Below, piece after piece: positions 36,837 to 46,480 of a stretch of DNA of 64,000 nucleotides. The translations under genes were made by a program, and so were the position numbers. The notes under the pieces were generated by a model. It was not told the origin of the DNA. It made no database searches and saw only the letters and a list, made by a program, of their open reading frames with translations. The stretch spans positions 1,503,001 to 1,567,000 of the forward strand of contig JAJFZO010000579.1 in the NCBI GenBank assembly GCA_021397835.1, read 5' to 3'. Source of the stretch: Moringa oleifera. Its lineage: Eukaryota; Streptophyta; Magnoliopsida; Brassicales; Moringaceae. How positions within the stretch are numbered: the stretch's first letter is position 1; the number at the start of each line of letters is the position of its first letter.

Positions 36837-39304
36837 GGTACAACAAGCAAAGCAGCAGCTGCCTGCACAGTTGCAGACACAACAAATGGCCCAGCTGCAT
36901 CAGATGAACGATGTGAATGATATGAAAATGAGACATGGGATGAGTGTTAAGCCAGCAGTGTTTCAGCAACATCTCTCAGCGGGCCAGCGTTCAGGTTACC
37001 CTCTTCAACAGATGAAACCAGGAGCCCAGTTTTCTATTTCTTCACCCCAACTCCTTCAGGCAGCATCTCCTCAAATGCCGCCACATTCTTCTCCACAGGT
37101 TGACCAGCAGAGTCTGCTATCATCCATGACAAAAGCTGGAACTCCTTTGCAGTCAAACTCACCTTTTGTTGTTCCATCTCCTTCGACTCCCCTGGCTCCA
37201 TCACCCATACCAGGGGATCCTGAGAAGCCCATTTCTGGCACATCCTCAGTCTCAAATTCTGGAAATGTTGTACATCAACCAACAACTGGTGCACAAGCAG
37301 CAGCTCAATCCCTTGCAATTGGCACTCCTGGAATATCAGCTTCACCTCTGCTTGCAGAGTTCACCGGTCCAGATAGCATTCATGCTAATGCTTTGACAAC
37401 TGGTTCTGGCAAGCCAACTGTTACAGAGCAGCCTCTTGAAAGGCTAATCAAAGCTGTTAGTGAATATTCATTTTTTAGCATGCTAATTCCTATTGGTGCT
37501 TGACAATATTTCCTTGGATGTGAAAAGATGAATAATAACATGTTGAAATGTTTTATTTTATTTTTCAATATATATTGGTTATGGATGACACAGTTGTACT
37601 GTCTATGCATTCTCAGGTAAAATCAATGTCATCTAAATCATTGAGTGCATCTGTCAGTGACATTGGCTCAGTTGTCAGCATGATAGATAGAATAGCAGGA
37701 TCTGCTCCAGTTAATGGATCTAGGGCTGCTGTTGGTGAAGATTTGGTTGCTATGACAAAGTGCCGTCTACAAGCAAGAAATTTCATGACACAAGATGGAG
37801 TTGCGGGGAATAAGAAAATGAGGCGCTACACTACTGCTATGCCCTTAAATGTTGTGTCATCAGCAGGCAGTATGAATGATAGTTTCAAGCAGTTGGCTGG
37901 TTCAGAGACATCTGACCTGGAATCTACTGCAACGTCTGGAGTCAAGAGGCCAAGACTTGAGGTATTGTTAATACTTTGATCCATATTAGTGATTTAATGT
38001 GGATTTTTGTGGTTATTTGTCATTTTTATATTTGCTGGTGATGTAATTATGCACTAACCAATTCAAATCTGATACAAGTTTTTGTTGTTTGTGGTTATTT
38101 ATATTATTTGTGTAATGGACAATAACTGTGAACCTCTTAATTAGATGTCTTTTCCTAAACTAAATTCTCTTTCCTTTTTCTTTTTTTCTATTTTCTATTT
38201 TACTTCTATTGTTTTGACTTGAGGGGAGGGACAGAGAGAGAGATGAGAATTATTGTTGTTGAGTTCAATTTTAGTATAATCATGTCAGAATTCCCATGTC
38301 AGCTTCCCGTAAAAAATTTATTCCCTCCTTGCAGGCCAATCATGCCCTTATAGAAGAGATAAGGGAAATAAATCAGCGACTTATTGACACAGTGGTGGAT
38401 ATCAGTGATGATGTTGATCCAAGTGCAGCAGCTGCTGTGGCTGAAGGAGGTGAAGGAACTATTGTTAATTGCTCTTTCAGTGCTGTGGCTCTCAGTCCAA
38501 ACTTGAAATTACAGTATGCTTCAGCACAAATGGTAGGCTTTCAAGCATCACAGAATGAAATGACATGCTATCCATAAGCAGCCTGTTTATTTCTTTACTT
38601 ATCTGTTTCTTGTTTCTATGCAGTCACCAATTCAGCCTTTGCGTTTGTTAGTGCCTTCAAATTACCCAAATTGCTCGCCGATACTTTTAGACAAGTTCCC
38701 AATTGAAGCCGGGTAATTGATGAAGTTGGAAATTTTGAAGCTTGTTTCATTTCTCTCCTATCATCGTGGATCCTTTATTCTGATGAAAAATTTTACCGCA
38801 AAACATGATTATTCAATAAGTTTATTATTTTCATTCGACATGATAAATTTATTAACAGAAATTCGTCCTCTGCATATTCTGCCTTGAAATGTTGCAACCC
38901 TTAATAGACAAAGAGGATTTTCCAAACTAAAGGCATTTGATTTGTAATCCTGTTTTAGGATGTGAAGAGATTAGAAGCAACAATGGATGATAATGCTTAC
39001 ATTTGTCATATTCCAGCTTGAATGTAAATATTAAAGATCTCACATCTGTGTTTTTTTTTTTTTTTCCCTTTTCTGATCTGATATTCCGTGTAACAGGAAA
39101 GAGAATGAAGACCTTTCAGTGAAAGCAAAATCAAGGTTTAGCATATCTCTGCGCAGCCTTTCCCAACCCATGTCACTGGGCGAGATAGCAAGGACCTGGG
39201 ATGTTTGTGCCCGTGCTGTTATATCCGAGTATGCACAGCAGAGTGGTGGAGGCAGCTTCAGCTCTAAATATGGCACTTGGGAGAACTGCTTGCGTGCAGC
39301 ATAA
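26124..39304 (+). CDS. MED15: Mediator complex subunit 15 (MED15a-like), intact gene, 11 coding exons
   Basis: Exons: 26124-26236, 31602-31713, 32024-32135, 32658-34076, 35049-35119, 35707-35781, 36082-37455, 37617-37961, 38335-38532, 38624-38712, 39097-39304. All junctions are GT-AG and phase-consistent, totalling 4116 nt or 1371 residues, close to what I recall for Arabidopsis MED15A (about 1.3 thousand). Residues about 18-100 form the KIX domain ([25 protein letters not shown], then [12 protein letters not shown]), which binds activators. Residues about 113-585 and 700-900 are Gln-rich. A conserved block [10 protein letters not shown] leads to [17 protein letters not shown] (about 655). 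The C-terminal region (about 1085-1371) has [18 protein letters not shown], a VKRPRLE basic motif and [20 protein letters not shown]. The family is a Mediator tail subunit that links activators to RNA polymerase II; Arabidopsis MED15A/NRB4 acts in salicylic acid responses. Intron 2 is 5.4 kb and full of LINE debris. Confidence 0.95.
26970..27052 (+). repeat. Intronic minisatellite, intact MED15 copy
   Basis: About three copies of the CCTTAACTGGCAGGCTTNG unit in intron 2, in the position matching those of U1-U3. Confidence 0.6.
27158..27430. mobile_element. Unidentified insertion, possibly part of an LTR
   Basis: The MED15 intron is interrupted inside GGCATG|CCTTT. It resumes near 29015 with ATGCCTTTTGGGATTC. 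The first 270 bp of the insert do not resemble the LINEs. They start TGATGCAAATAATCATCC and contain CCTATAAATTGGC, a TATA-like element followed by a transcript-start-like sequence, as in LTRs. No second LTR or coding part is seen, so the identification is weak. Confidence 0.35.
27431..29013 (-). mobile_element. LINE fragment, antisense, in MED15 intron 2
   Basis: Reading the - strand, the 3' end is the T-run at 27431 and the GGTGGCACCCCCTTGG motif near 27485-27496. A zf-RVT region lies near 27700-27920 ([20 protein letters not shown]). A reverse transcriptase end region lies further along, with several stops. An A-run of about 22 (T on +, 27903-27924) lies in frame within the finger region, encoding extra lysines where related LINEs have a short basic pair. 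It is 5'-truncated and inactive. It probably inserted within or beside the LTR-like piece at 27158. Confidence 0.78.
29192..29623 (+). mobile_element. 5'-truncated LINE 3' end with target-site duplication
   Basis: Flanked by ATGTCTCA at 29184-29191 and 29624-29631. It ends in an A-rich tail (GGTCAAAAAAACT) and contains a readable LINE C-terminus ([18 protein letters not shown], then [14 protein letters not shown]) and the GGTGCGCCACC variant of the shared 3' motif. The 8-bp duplication and 5' truncation are classic LINE retrotransposition marks. It is in the same orientation as MED15. Confidence 0.85.
30266..30430 (+). mobile_element. 165-bp LINE 3' fragment in MED15 intron 2
   Basis: Flanked by ATATTATATT at 30256-30265 and 30431-30440. 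It contains GGACTTTATAGAGTTCATAG and GGGTGGCACCCC near the 3' end. The same fragment is in U3 (21343-21466) at the matching intron site and absent from U1 and U2. Confidence 0.8.
33388..33720 (+). repeat. CAG/CAA polyglutamine tracts in MED15 exon 5
   Basis: A dense series of CAG and CAA codons encodes several Q-runs, the longest group near 33541-33620 being interrupted only by L and H. CAG and CAA are interspersed, which limits slippage. The Q-rich, low-complexity region is typical of MED15. Confidence 0.9.
36799..36858 (+). repeat. Polyglutamine tract in MED15 exon 8
   Basis: A second pure run of about 13 glutamines (mixed CAG/CAA) following QLMQK and leading into VQQAKQQLP. It is one of the few length-variable parts expected in this gene. 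Confidence 0.88.
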
Positions 39305-39600
39305 CCATGTTGACATACCCAAGCAAAGCTATTTATAGAGAAATTTTCGGGAACTGAAGTGAAAATGTAAGCTATTTATGATTTCAGTGGGTGCATATGT
39401 ATGTTGTTTCTGTAAAACTTTAATTTGGGTATTTATACGCAGTGGGTTGAAGCATGATCCCCCGTGCACCACATATTTGTATGTAGTTGGTTTCTGTTTT
39501 AGGCTGCATTTATTTCCGTAGTAGAAACATCTTGTTAATTTGATTTTTGCTGCAGTAATAATTTAGCAAAGTAGATGGTTATAATTTTTTGTTATTAATA
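39305..39600 (+). other. MED15: Probable MED15 3' UTR
   Basis: T-rich sequence after the TAA at 39302 with no further coding potential. No single polyadenylation signal stands out. The base composition switches to strongly A+T-rich repeat-like DNA near 39600, a reasonable outer limit for the transcript. Confidence 0.45.
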
Positions 39601-40319
39601 TGATTAAAGATAAGTATCAATAAATTTGAATTGAATTTGTTTTTATTTTGCTTGATATATTAATTGGATTTATTGTATATTTAATTTTTTTAATTTGATT
39701 TTTAACAATTGTGAAAAAATTTGAGCATTTTATTGTTGATATTTTAAAATTTATGTAAATAATTAATATTTTATTTTTAAATTTTGAATATTTTCAATAT
39801 ACGAGTTGTTTTATAAATTTTTTGAATTTTTAATACTGTTAAATTAAAAATTAATATTTTTAATACAAGATTTTTTTTTTATTTTATAACAAAAATGTGA
39901 TATATGTTTTTAAAATCTGAAAATTTTCAATTCAAATCTGATTTGAAACGATTTTTTATGTAGATTTATGTGGTCTAATTAAGGAAAATTAAAATAGTAA
40001 ATGTATAGTTGATTCAATTTATATTTTTCAAAGTAAATAAAAATAATTATATTTCAAATTGTTTTATATTTGTTTTATAATAAATTATTTAAAAAACCAT
40101 ATTTTAATTCAAGTTAAATCCATAGAACATCTTGGTTTCAAGTTTTCATGGTTTGGGCTTCATAAATTGTTTTCTTCTCTCTCTTGTTCATTGGTTTTGA
40201 ACGGTTCTAATAACATTGTTTTCGACCATACCAAAATGAGCAGTAAGCAGTACAGTGCCATTTCTCTCTTTTTTCTTAATGGTTTTTATTAGGAAAAAAA
40301 ATTGTGGAGAAATTATAAA
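39600..40319. other. A+T-rich spacer
   Basis: Low-complexity A/T-rich sequence with no gene that I can support. The open frames here are short and have no family resemblance. Confidence 0.5.
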
Positions 40320-40960
40320 CGAGTCATCAGGCAACACGTGGTCAGCCACTTGTCACCCAATGAGAAGCCAAACCTTCTAGACAAACCCCAAATAACAACC
40401 ATACATTGCACCTTGTAAGCCACGTGTTTCATTAGACGCTTTTGCCACGTCTCCACCATAACTTTCTGCCAAGTGCCCAGACGATCTGCCTGTTTCTTTT
40501 AGCACAGAAGTTATCGACTTTTTTCAGTGGATCTTCCACGTAGCATGGAGAAGTAACCAAAAGGGCCTAAAATACTAATAATAAAAAAGGAGATATGTCG
40601 GTTTGCTTAAAAACCATAGTACGTCGTCGTGCCACCCGCTAACAAGACACACGAAACGGTGCGCGTCACGCGGGGCTGCTTTGATTTGAAAATTATCAAA
40701 TCTTGTTGTAAATGGGAGCCTATTTGTGTAGCGAAATTACACAAGTAACCTTGCTGCTGCCTTTTATAGAAAGAGAACTGCTTAGCGTTGAATTTTATTT
40801 GTATTTTAATTTAATCAATTTTTCATTGACATAACATATTTGATAAATTTGTGACTGAGTTTTACAATTTTTCTAATTACCATAAAATACAATGCATTTT
40901 TTAAATTAAAAAATAAAATACGTGGCGGTTTCTCAAGACGTCTTCAAATTATGGCGCCCA
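40320..40960. promoter_or_regulatory. Region rich in ACGT (G-box/ABRE-like) elements
   Basis: Within an otherwise A+T-rich interval this stretch has balanced composition and repeated ACGT cores. CACGTG occurs at 40335-40340 and 40421-40426, GCCACGTC near 40444, CCACGTAG near 40536, ACGTCGTCG near 40621, and further ACGTGG/GACGTC near 40918-40940. ACGT cores are known binding sites of bZIP and bHLH factors in plants. Which gene they would serve is unclear: the nearest candidate is the locus at 41868, and no other gene start is visible nearby. Confidence 0.4.
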
Positions 40961-41520
40961 ACTTTTGAGCACCAACCCAATTTCATACAAACTGTCAACC
41001 GCACTCAAGTTTCAAGCGCGCGTGTTCACGCAATAATACTGCCTTTTGATTTATAATTTTGTTGGGCATAGGACAGCACCAAACTTAGATTAATTCTTTT
41101 TAATCACCTATTACTTTTTTATTTATTCAAAAAATTGAAATTAATTTCACCATTTTTAGTATAAATTATTATTTTTTCATAAGTATATTATATAATGATA
41201 TGTAATTTTATTCTAAATTTCATATTATTCAGAATTAATTCCATTAACTGGTATATAAAATTTTAATTTTTCAAATAGTAACAAATATATTTTTAGATTA
41301 TAAAAAATGTGATCATAAAATATCTTTAAACTGATAATATTACAATCAGAATAATATCATTAGTAAATAAATGTATACAATTTTTTATGAATTTATTCAC
41401 TATTATTTTCAAATTATTGAAAATTATTTGTATTTATTACATGTTTTTACTTTTTAATAAAAATAAATGAACTTTTATAAATTAATTTTAAAATATGAAA
41501 TTGTTAAAATAAACCACATT
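40961..41520. other. A+T-rich spacer
   Basis: Apart from a short G+C-richer part up to about 41040, this is A+T-rich DNA with no gene or element that I can define. Confidence 0.5.
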
Positions 41521-41597
41521 AGTGCCATGCAGTGTGCTTCACTCTCGGAAAAGCGCGTGGAATCTGACTTCAGAGGGTCGCATCGCTCATGAAAACG

Positions 41598-41606
41598 AAA
41601 CCCTAA
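41598..41606 (+). promoter_or_regulatory. Telo-box-like motif (AAACCCTAA)
   Basis: An exact AAACCCTAA lies about 260 bp before the ATG at 41868, within a G+C-richer stretch (41525-41720). This motif is known from promoters of plant translation and growth-related genes. A single 9-bp match is weak alone, but its position before a G+C-rich coding-like island makes it worth noting. Confidence 0.4.
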
Positions 41607-41867
41607 CCCACGTCGCGTTTTCACCAAAGGCCATAACCAACGGCCGCTCAAGAATCAACTTACCAAAGTACCCCTTAAACACCACAAAATTACAATCCAC
41701 CATCTCTCGTCAACCCCTGGATAAATGCATCTTTGACTCGCTTTAGGTTTCTTAACTGTAAATTCCAAACGCCGCTGGAAGTCAAAAGAATAATAAAAAA
41801 CGAGCTCTCTGAAATTCCTCTCTGTCTCTCATACTCTGCTTAATTTCACTATTACAAGGTAACAAGA

Positions 41868-42452
41868 ATGGCGCCATCAAGGAACAAATCAGACGCCTTT
41901 GATCTCTCCATGTGTCACAGATCATCTCCGGCAAAACCTCGTTCATCGCCGTGGCCGTTCGCCTCATCCACTTCAAGCAACTTCTCGCGCGCCCCAGCAT
42001 TCTTCGCACGTTCCACCTCCCCTACTCTCCGTCACAACCGATCCTCGGCGTCCGTGTGGTTCTCCACGGATCATCGTCCGATCTCCCCGACTCGTTCAAT
42101 CTCTGTGCGAAGGCAGAGCAATGGGAACAACGCCGCTATGTCCACTGGTGGCCAGAGGAGAACGTGCATGTGTTCTCCTACGACGCATCCAGGGTCGTTT
42201 CGGTGCTCACTTCACAGAGGAGTGCGTGGCAACGGCCAGAGCACAGCGGCGTCTTGCCACTCGAGTAGTCGACTGAACTGTAGGCGATCGGCGATGGCGA
42301 ATTCCCTTGTGAGGATCGGAGTGGAAGGAGACCTCGTCAAGAGAGCTTTGACGGCTCTGATTAGGCCGTGTTCACAGCACCTGCAACGCCGAGCCCCTTC
42401 GGAGCCAAGGCCGAGCCGGCTGTCAAGAATGTCGAAAGCTGATGATTTTTGA
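41868..42452 (+). pseudogene. G+C-rich coding-like locus of unknown family, probably frame-broken
   Basis: A compact G+C-rich island in A+T-rich DNA. The ATG at 41868 has a good context (AAGAATGGCG) and opens 194 codons, but this product is rich in S, R and P, like an off-frame reading. From about 41912 the next frame looks more like protein, with C/G-ending codons and Phe, Leu, Val, Trp and Tyr (HFKQLLARPSILRTF, then RRYVHWWPEENVHVF), ending at a TAG at 42266-42268. Part of a third frame (FGAHFTEECVATARAQRRL) and then the first again (NSLVRIGVEGDLVKRAL) also look coding. This suggests a gene broken by frameshifts, or an intron or sequence errors that I cannot resolve. I do not recognise the family. 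Confidence 0.35.
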
Positions 42453-45400
42453 AAATTCGCGCGCGGCTCAGTAAGCTTCTTGGCGAGCTGGTCTTTTTCC
42501 TTTAGTATACAGGATTCGATTTCTTTAGTTTTCTTTTTCAATCTTTTGACTGACAAGTTTTGATTGCGGATATTAAAATGGGGGAATTATTTTGTTCCTC
42601 CTAATGCAAAGATTTTTGAGGGTTTTGATTTCTAAAAGTTGTAATTAGATTGTTAAAATTTAAAGTAATGAAAAATTTTGGGGCAGAGTGTGAAGGATTG
42701 TTTAATTGGATAGTTTACTCTCTGGGTTTTCGAGTTATGCGAGATTGTATTGAGTAGTCCATCCTGTATTCCTTGGTGGAAGGGGAGTGGAAGCTCACTC
42801 TCTCAGATTCCTGTGACACCCGGGATTCCCAACTGAAATCAGAGGAATCATTGTTTGGTGAATCGACCAAACAATTCTGCATCAAAGTAGTTCTTCTAAA
42901 TATTCATCTACTTGTTGACATTTTCTGTTGATGTGCATTGAAATTGAAATTGGCAGAATAGCACCCAATCGGGCCTTTGGTTGATCTTCATGGGAGAAGA
43001 GTTATAGGTCGTTCTTCTCTCACAAACAAGCAGGGGCTGCAGGCAAGGAACAAGGTCTGATTATTTGACTGAAATTCAGGTTAGTCTTTGTGGTACTATT
43101 AGCTGGTAACAGAGATGTTTAATATCAAGTGATTTAGCTCTCATCTCGAGACAACAGCAAGTGATGTTTAAAGATGGGAGACACATGTTATTGCATATTA
43201 AATTCTGGGTATTTTCCTGAATTACTGACAAACATGCCATGCTTTTGATTAAGAAATAGGAATATGTGTAACTTGTTTGTAAGTAAAATCTAAAGGGAGG
43301 CAGCTGACTTCCCACATGAACTTGTAAGACAAACAGGGTGTGAACTCTAATAGCTAAAATCTAATATGACTCAAAAATTAGATTGTGACTTGCTTGAAAC
43401 CCAATAATATGATATCATACTTAAAAATAAATTAAAAAAATATTTCACAAAACTTTTAATATTTATTTATGTTATTAAATAAATTTTTATATTTAAAAAA
43501 TAATAAATCAAATATTAATCTATTAGTTTAAATTAAATTAAATTTTTTATCAAAAAATTTAAAATTAAAGATTTTATACAATAAATTTTGATTTAAAATT
43601 TTTTACAAATATAAATAAATATTCACGTTATCGTCATAACAAGTTTCATAAATTTTTTAATAATTATATTATTTTTAAAAAAATAATAATAATATAAATT
43701 TTTAAAAATATGTTTTTAGTACTCAAAAAATAATAAAACTTTTTATGATTTTTAAAATTAAAATTTGTTATACAAAATTTTTAATTTTTAAATTATTTTA
43801 TAAAATTTAACTTAAATTAAATTAATAGATCAGATTTTGATTTGTTATTTTTAAAATATAAAAATTTTATAATATCTTTACTCTAAAAATTTTAAATAAT
43901 ATTTTCAAAGTTCTTATGGTATAATTTAGGTTCGGCTTTGTGACATAGATTCCTAAAGAGCTCCTTGCCTCCTTGTCTCCTACCGACATGGCATGGTGAC
44001 TTGGTTTGTTTCCTTTTGACGGATGACTTTGCCCTTTTTTTTTTTTTTTTGGGTGTTCAGTGGACTTTTAGATTAGTTTTGTTAAATACATATATATATA
44101 TAATATATAACCAAGTTCATATGAAACATTTGTATTTTACTTGATTTAAATTTAAATGATTTAAAATTTAGAATTCACCTTATATTTTTGAAACGGGCTC
44201 AAGCCAATTTCTTTGATGAGCTTAAAGTATTTTCAAAATTTAAAATGAACCAATTTACTACTAAAACAAAATGTTTAACAGTTTTCAAAATCTAAAAAAG
44301 TTCTAACTTGCAAATAAAATCAAATATCAAATGGTTTAAATTTGAAAATAGATTGAATCAATATAAAATTATTTTAATTCAAAATAATTATCTAAACAGC
44401 TCTATCAAATTCGGTTTAGTGATTTTGTTTGCTCTTTTAGAACCAGATGGTTTTGCTTTCTCTTTTGTTCATTTCAATTCAATGAACTTATATAAGAAGA
44501 ATGTTTGATTGTGTAAGTGATACTTATTGGGATTTGATAGAGTTACTTCATTGGGCAGATTGCTTTTGGATTATTTTTTTCAACTTCAAATATAATGTAA
44601 TTAAAATTTATATTTACACAAATTATTAAGAATGGTTTGTATTTTATTTAAATTAAATTTTAAGTAATTTAAAAACTCAACTTCACCTATTATTTTTGAA
44701 AAAACAATAAATCAAGCCAATTCCTTTAGTTAACTTGAACTATTTCCAAAATGCATTAATTTACAAATAAATCTTATGATTTGTCTTTTGAACCAAATTA
44801 AAATTATGAAAAAAATTCTTTTTTAATATTTATCTTAAACTTCAAAACATATCCAAATATATCTTGGTTTATCAATTTGAATCAAATTAAATTTTACTAA
44901 ATAATTTAAAATTTTAATATATTCAATTAAAAATTTTGTACTATTAATTTTAATTTAAAATTTTATATAATATAAATAAATATATAAATTATTATTATGA
45001 AAAGTGAATTAAGTAAAAAATAAAATTTATTTGAGTCATATTTTAGGTGTTTAAATGATAAAAATACCCTTAAAATTTTGTAATAATTTAAGTTTTGATT
45101 TGATTATTTCACATCAATCGGATCAATTTGAAAAAAAATTTAAAATTCAAAACAAAAATTAAAATTAAAAGTACACTTTAAAATTTTAAATAAAATTTAC
45201 TTAAAAAAATTTATTTTTATTCTCATATATATTTTTTCATCACCATTATTATATGTGAAAAAAATAAAATAAATATAATATTAAAATGAATAATAAAATA
45301 AACGGGCTTAAGTTTGGGTCCATTATAAGATCCTTTTAAACTTTTGCGTAACAAATAACTAGGTTCGGCCCAAAGCAGAGGCGGGCAGCTAGGGTTGAAC

Positions 45401-46300
45401 TACGCTACCTCAAGCGGATTGACCCAAATCACAGTACCGTAAGTTTGGGTTCACAAAATGGGCTTCACATGAAATGATTATCAAACATATTATATAAATA
45501 TGATATCGATAATTTATTTAACAATTAATGTGTTAAAATATCATATAACATTTGATTATATATAAAAAATAGCTTTATTTTTAATTATTAATTAATTAAT
45601 TATAAACATTAAGCTTTTCAAATGATCGTAAAAATGCAAATTTGTGTTTGACACAAATTGACTTAAATGGTTAAACTAGATATATAGATGGTGCCGACAT
45701 GGAATAACATGGTTAACCAAATAATTCAATATGATTTAATTAAAAAGAGATAAATATATTTTTTTATTAAAAATATAAATTATTTTTATAGTATAAAAAA
45801 TAAATAATATAAAATAGCATAATTAGATAAACAATTTAATAAGAGTTAATAGAGGATATAAATATTTTCTATTGATTTGAGTTGTTTTGAGTTTTCTATG
45901 AGAAAAATAAAAAAAATATTTTTATAATTTATTATATTAGTAAAAAATAAAAAATATATAATCATTTATTTTATTAAATTATCACGTATCAATATCTTTT
46001 AAAAACTTAATATGGCTCAAAATATTATAGAATCTTAATTTTATCAAAGATTAAATCAATCAACTTAATATTAATATAATTGAATATAATTGATTTAAGT
46101 ATGTTTACGCAAATAAGTTATATGATATAAATGATCAAATTCATAATTTAGAATGATCAAAATTCTCTATTGATTTAAAATGTGATAAATTTTTTTAAAA
46201 AATAATGACATGTGATAATATAATAAAATAAATAATATTTTTATATTAATATAGTAAATTTAAAAAATATATTTTTATTATTTTATTACAAAACTCAACA
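42453..46300. other. Largely gene-free A+T-rich DNA
   Basis: From 42453 to about 43380 composition is ordinary and could include transcribed, untranslated sequence of the locus at 41868, but no protein-coding exon can be supported. From 43380 onward it is strongly A+T-rich, holding a foldback MITE (43482-43874), a T-run and short TA stretch near 44040-44105, and a small balanced island at about 45300-45480 with no open frame. Confidence 0.5.
43482..43874. mobile_element. A+T-rich foldback MITE, copy 1
   Basis: The left end (TTTTTATATTTAAAAAATAA, then CTATTAGTTTAAATTAAATT) is the near inverse complement of the right end over roughly 65-70 bp. The inside is non-coding. A related element with the same internal sequence and inverted ends is at about 52847-53289. 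Exact ends and target duplication are hard to place in such A+T-rich DNA. Confidence 0.55.
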
Positions 46301-46448
46301 CAAACATAATGAATTAAAATCAAAATCAGAAACCGAATCCGAATCAAATTCCTAATCCAATTCAAAAGGAGAAGCATATAATTGAGAGAGAAGGAATATA
46401 TAAAGTTGGTAGGATGCTGATAAAAGCACCAACAAGAACCTTGTGGAC

Positions 46449-46480
<32 letters not shown>
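46449..46480 (+). repeat. (GA)n microsatellite
   Basis: GA repeat with one interruption (GAGAGAAAGAGAG). Confidence 0.9.

Noticed and set aside
36679..36972. Leucine-rich 97-codon open frame on the - strand
   Set aside because: It is simply the complement of the CAG/CAA glutamine tract of MED15 exon 8. The - strand Val/Ala-rich frames over exon 5 have the same cause.
42212..42556. 114-codon - strand frame over the G+C-rich island
   Set aside because: Weak protein character and no start context. The + strand shows the stronger codon pattern, promoter-like motif and ATG context, so this is probably a shadow.
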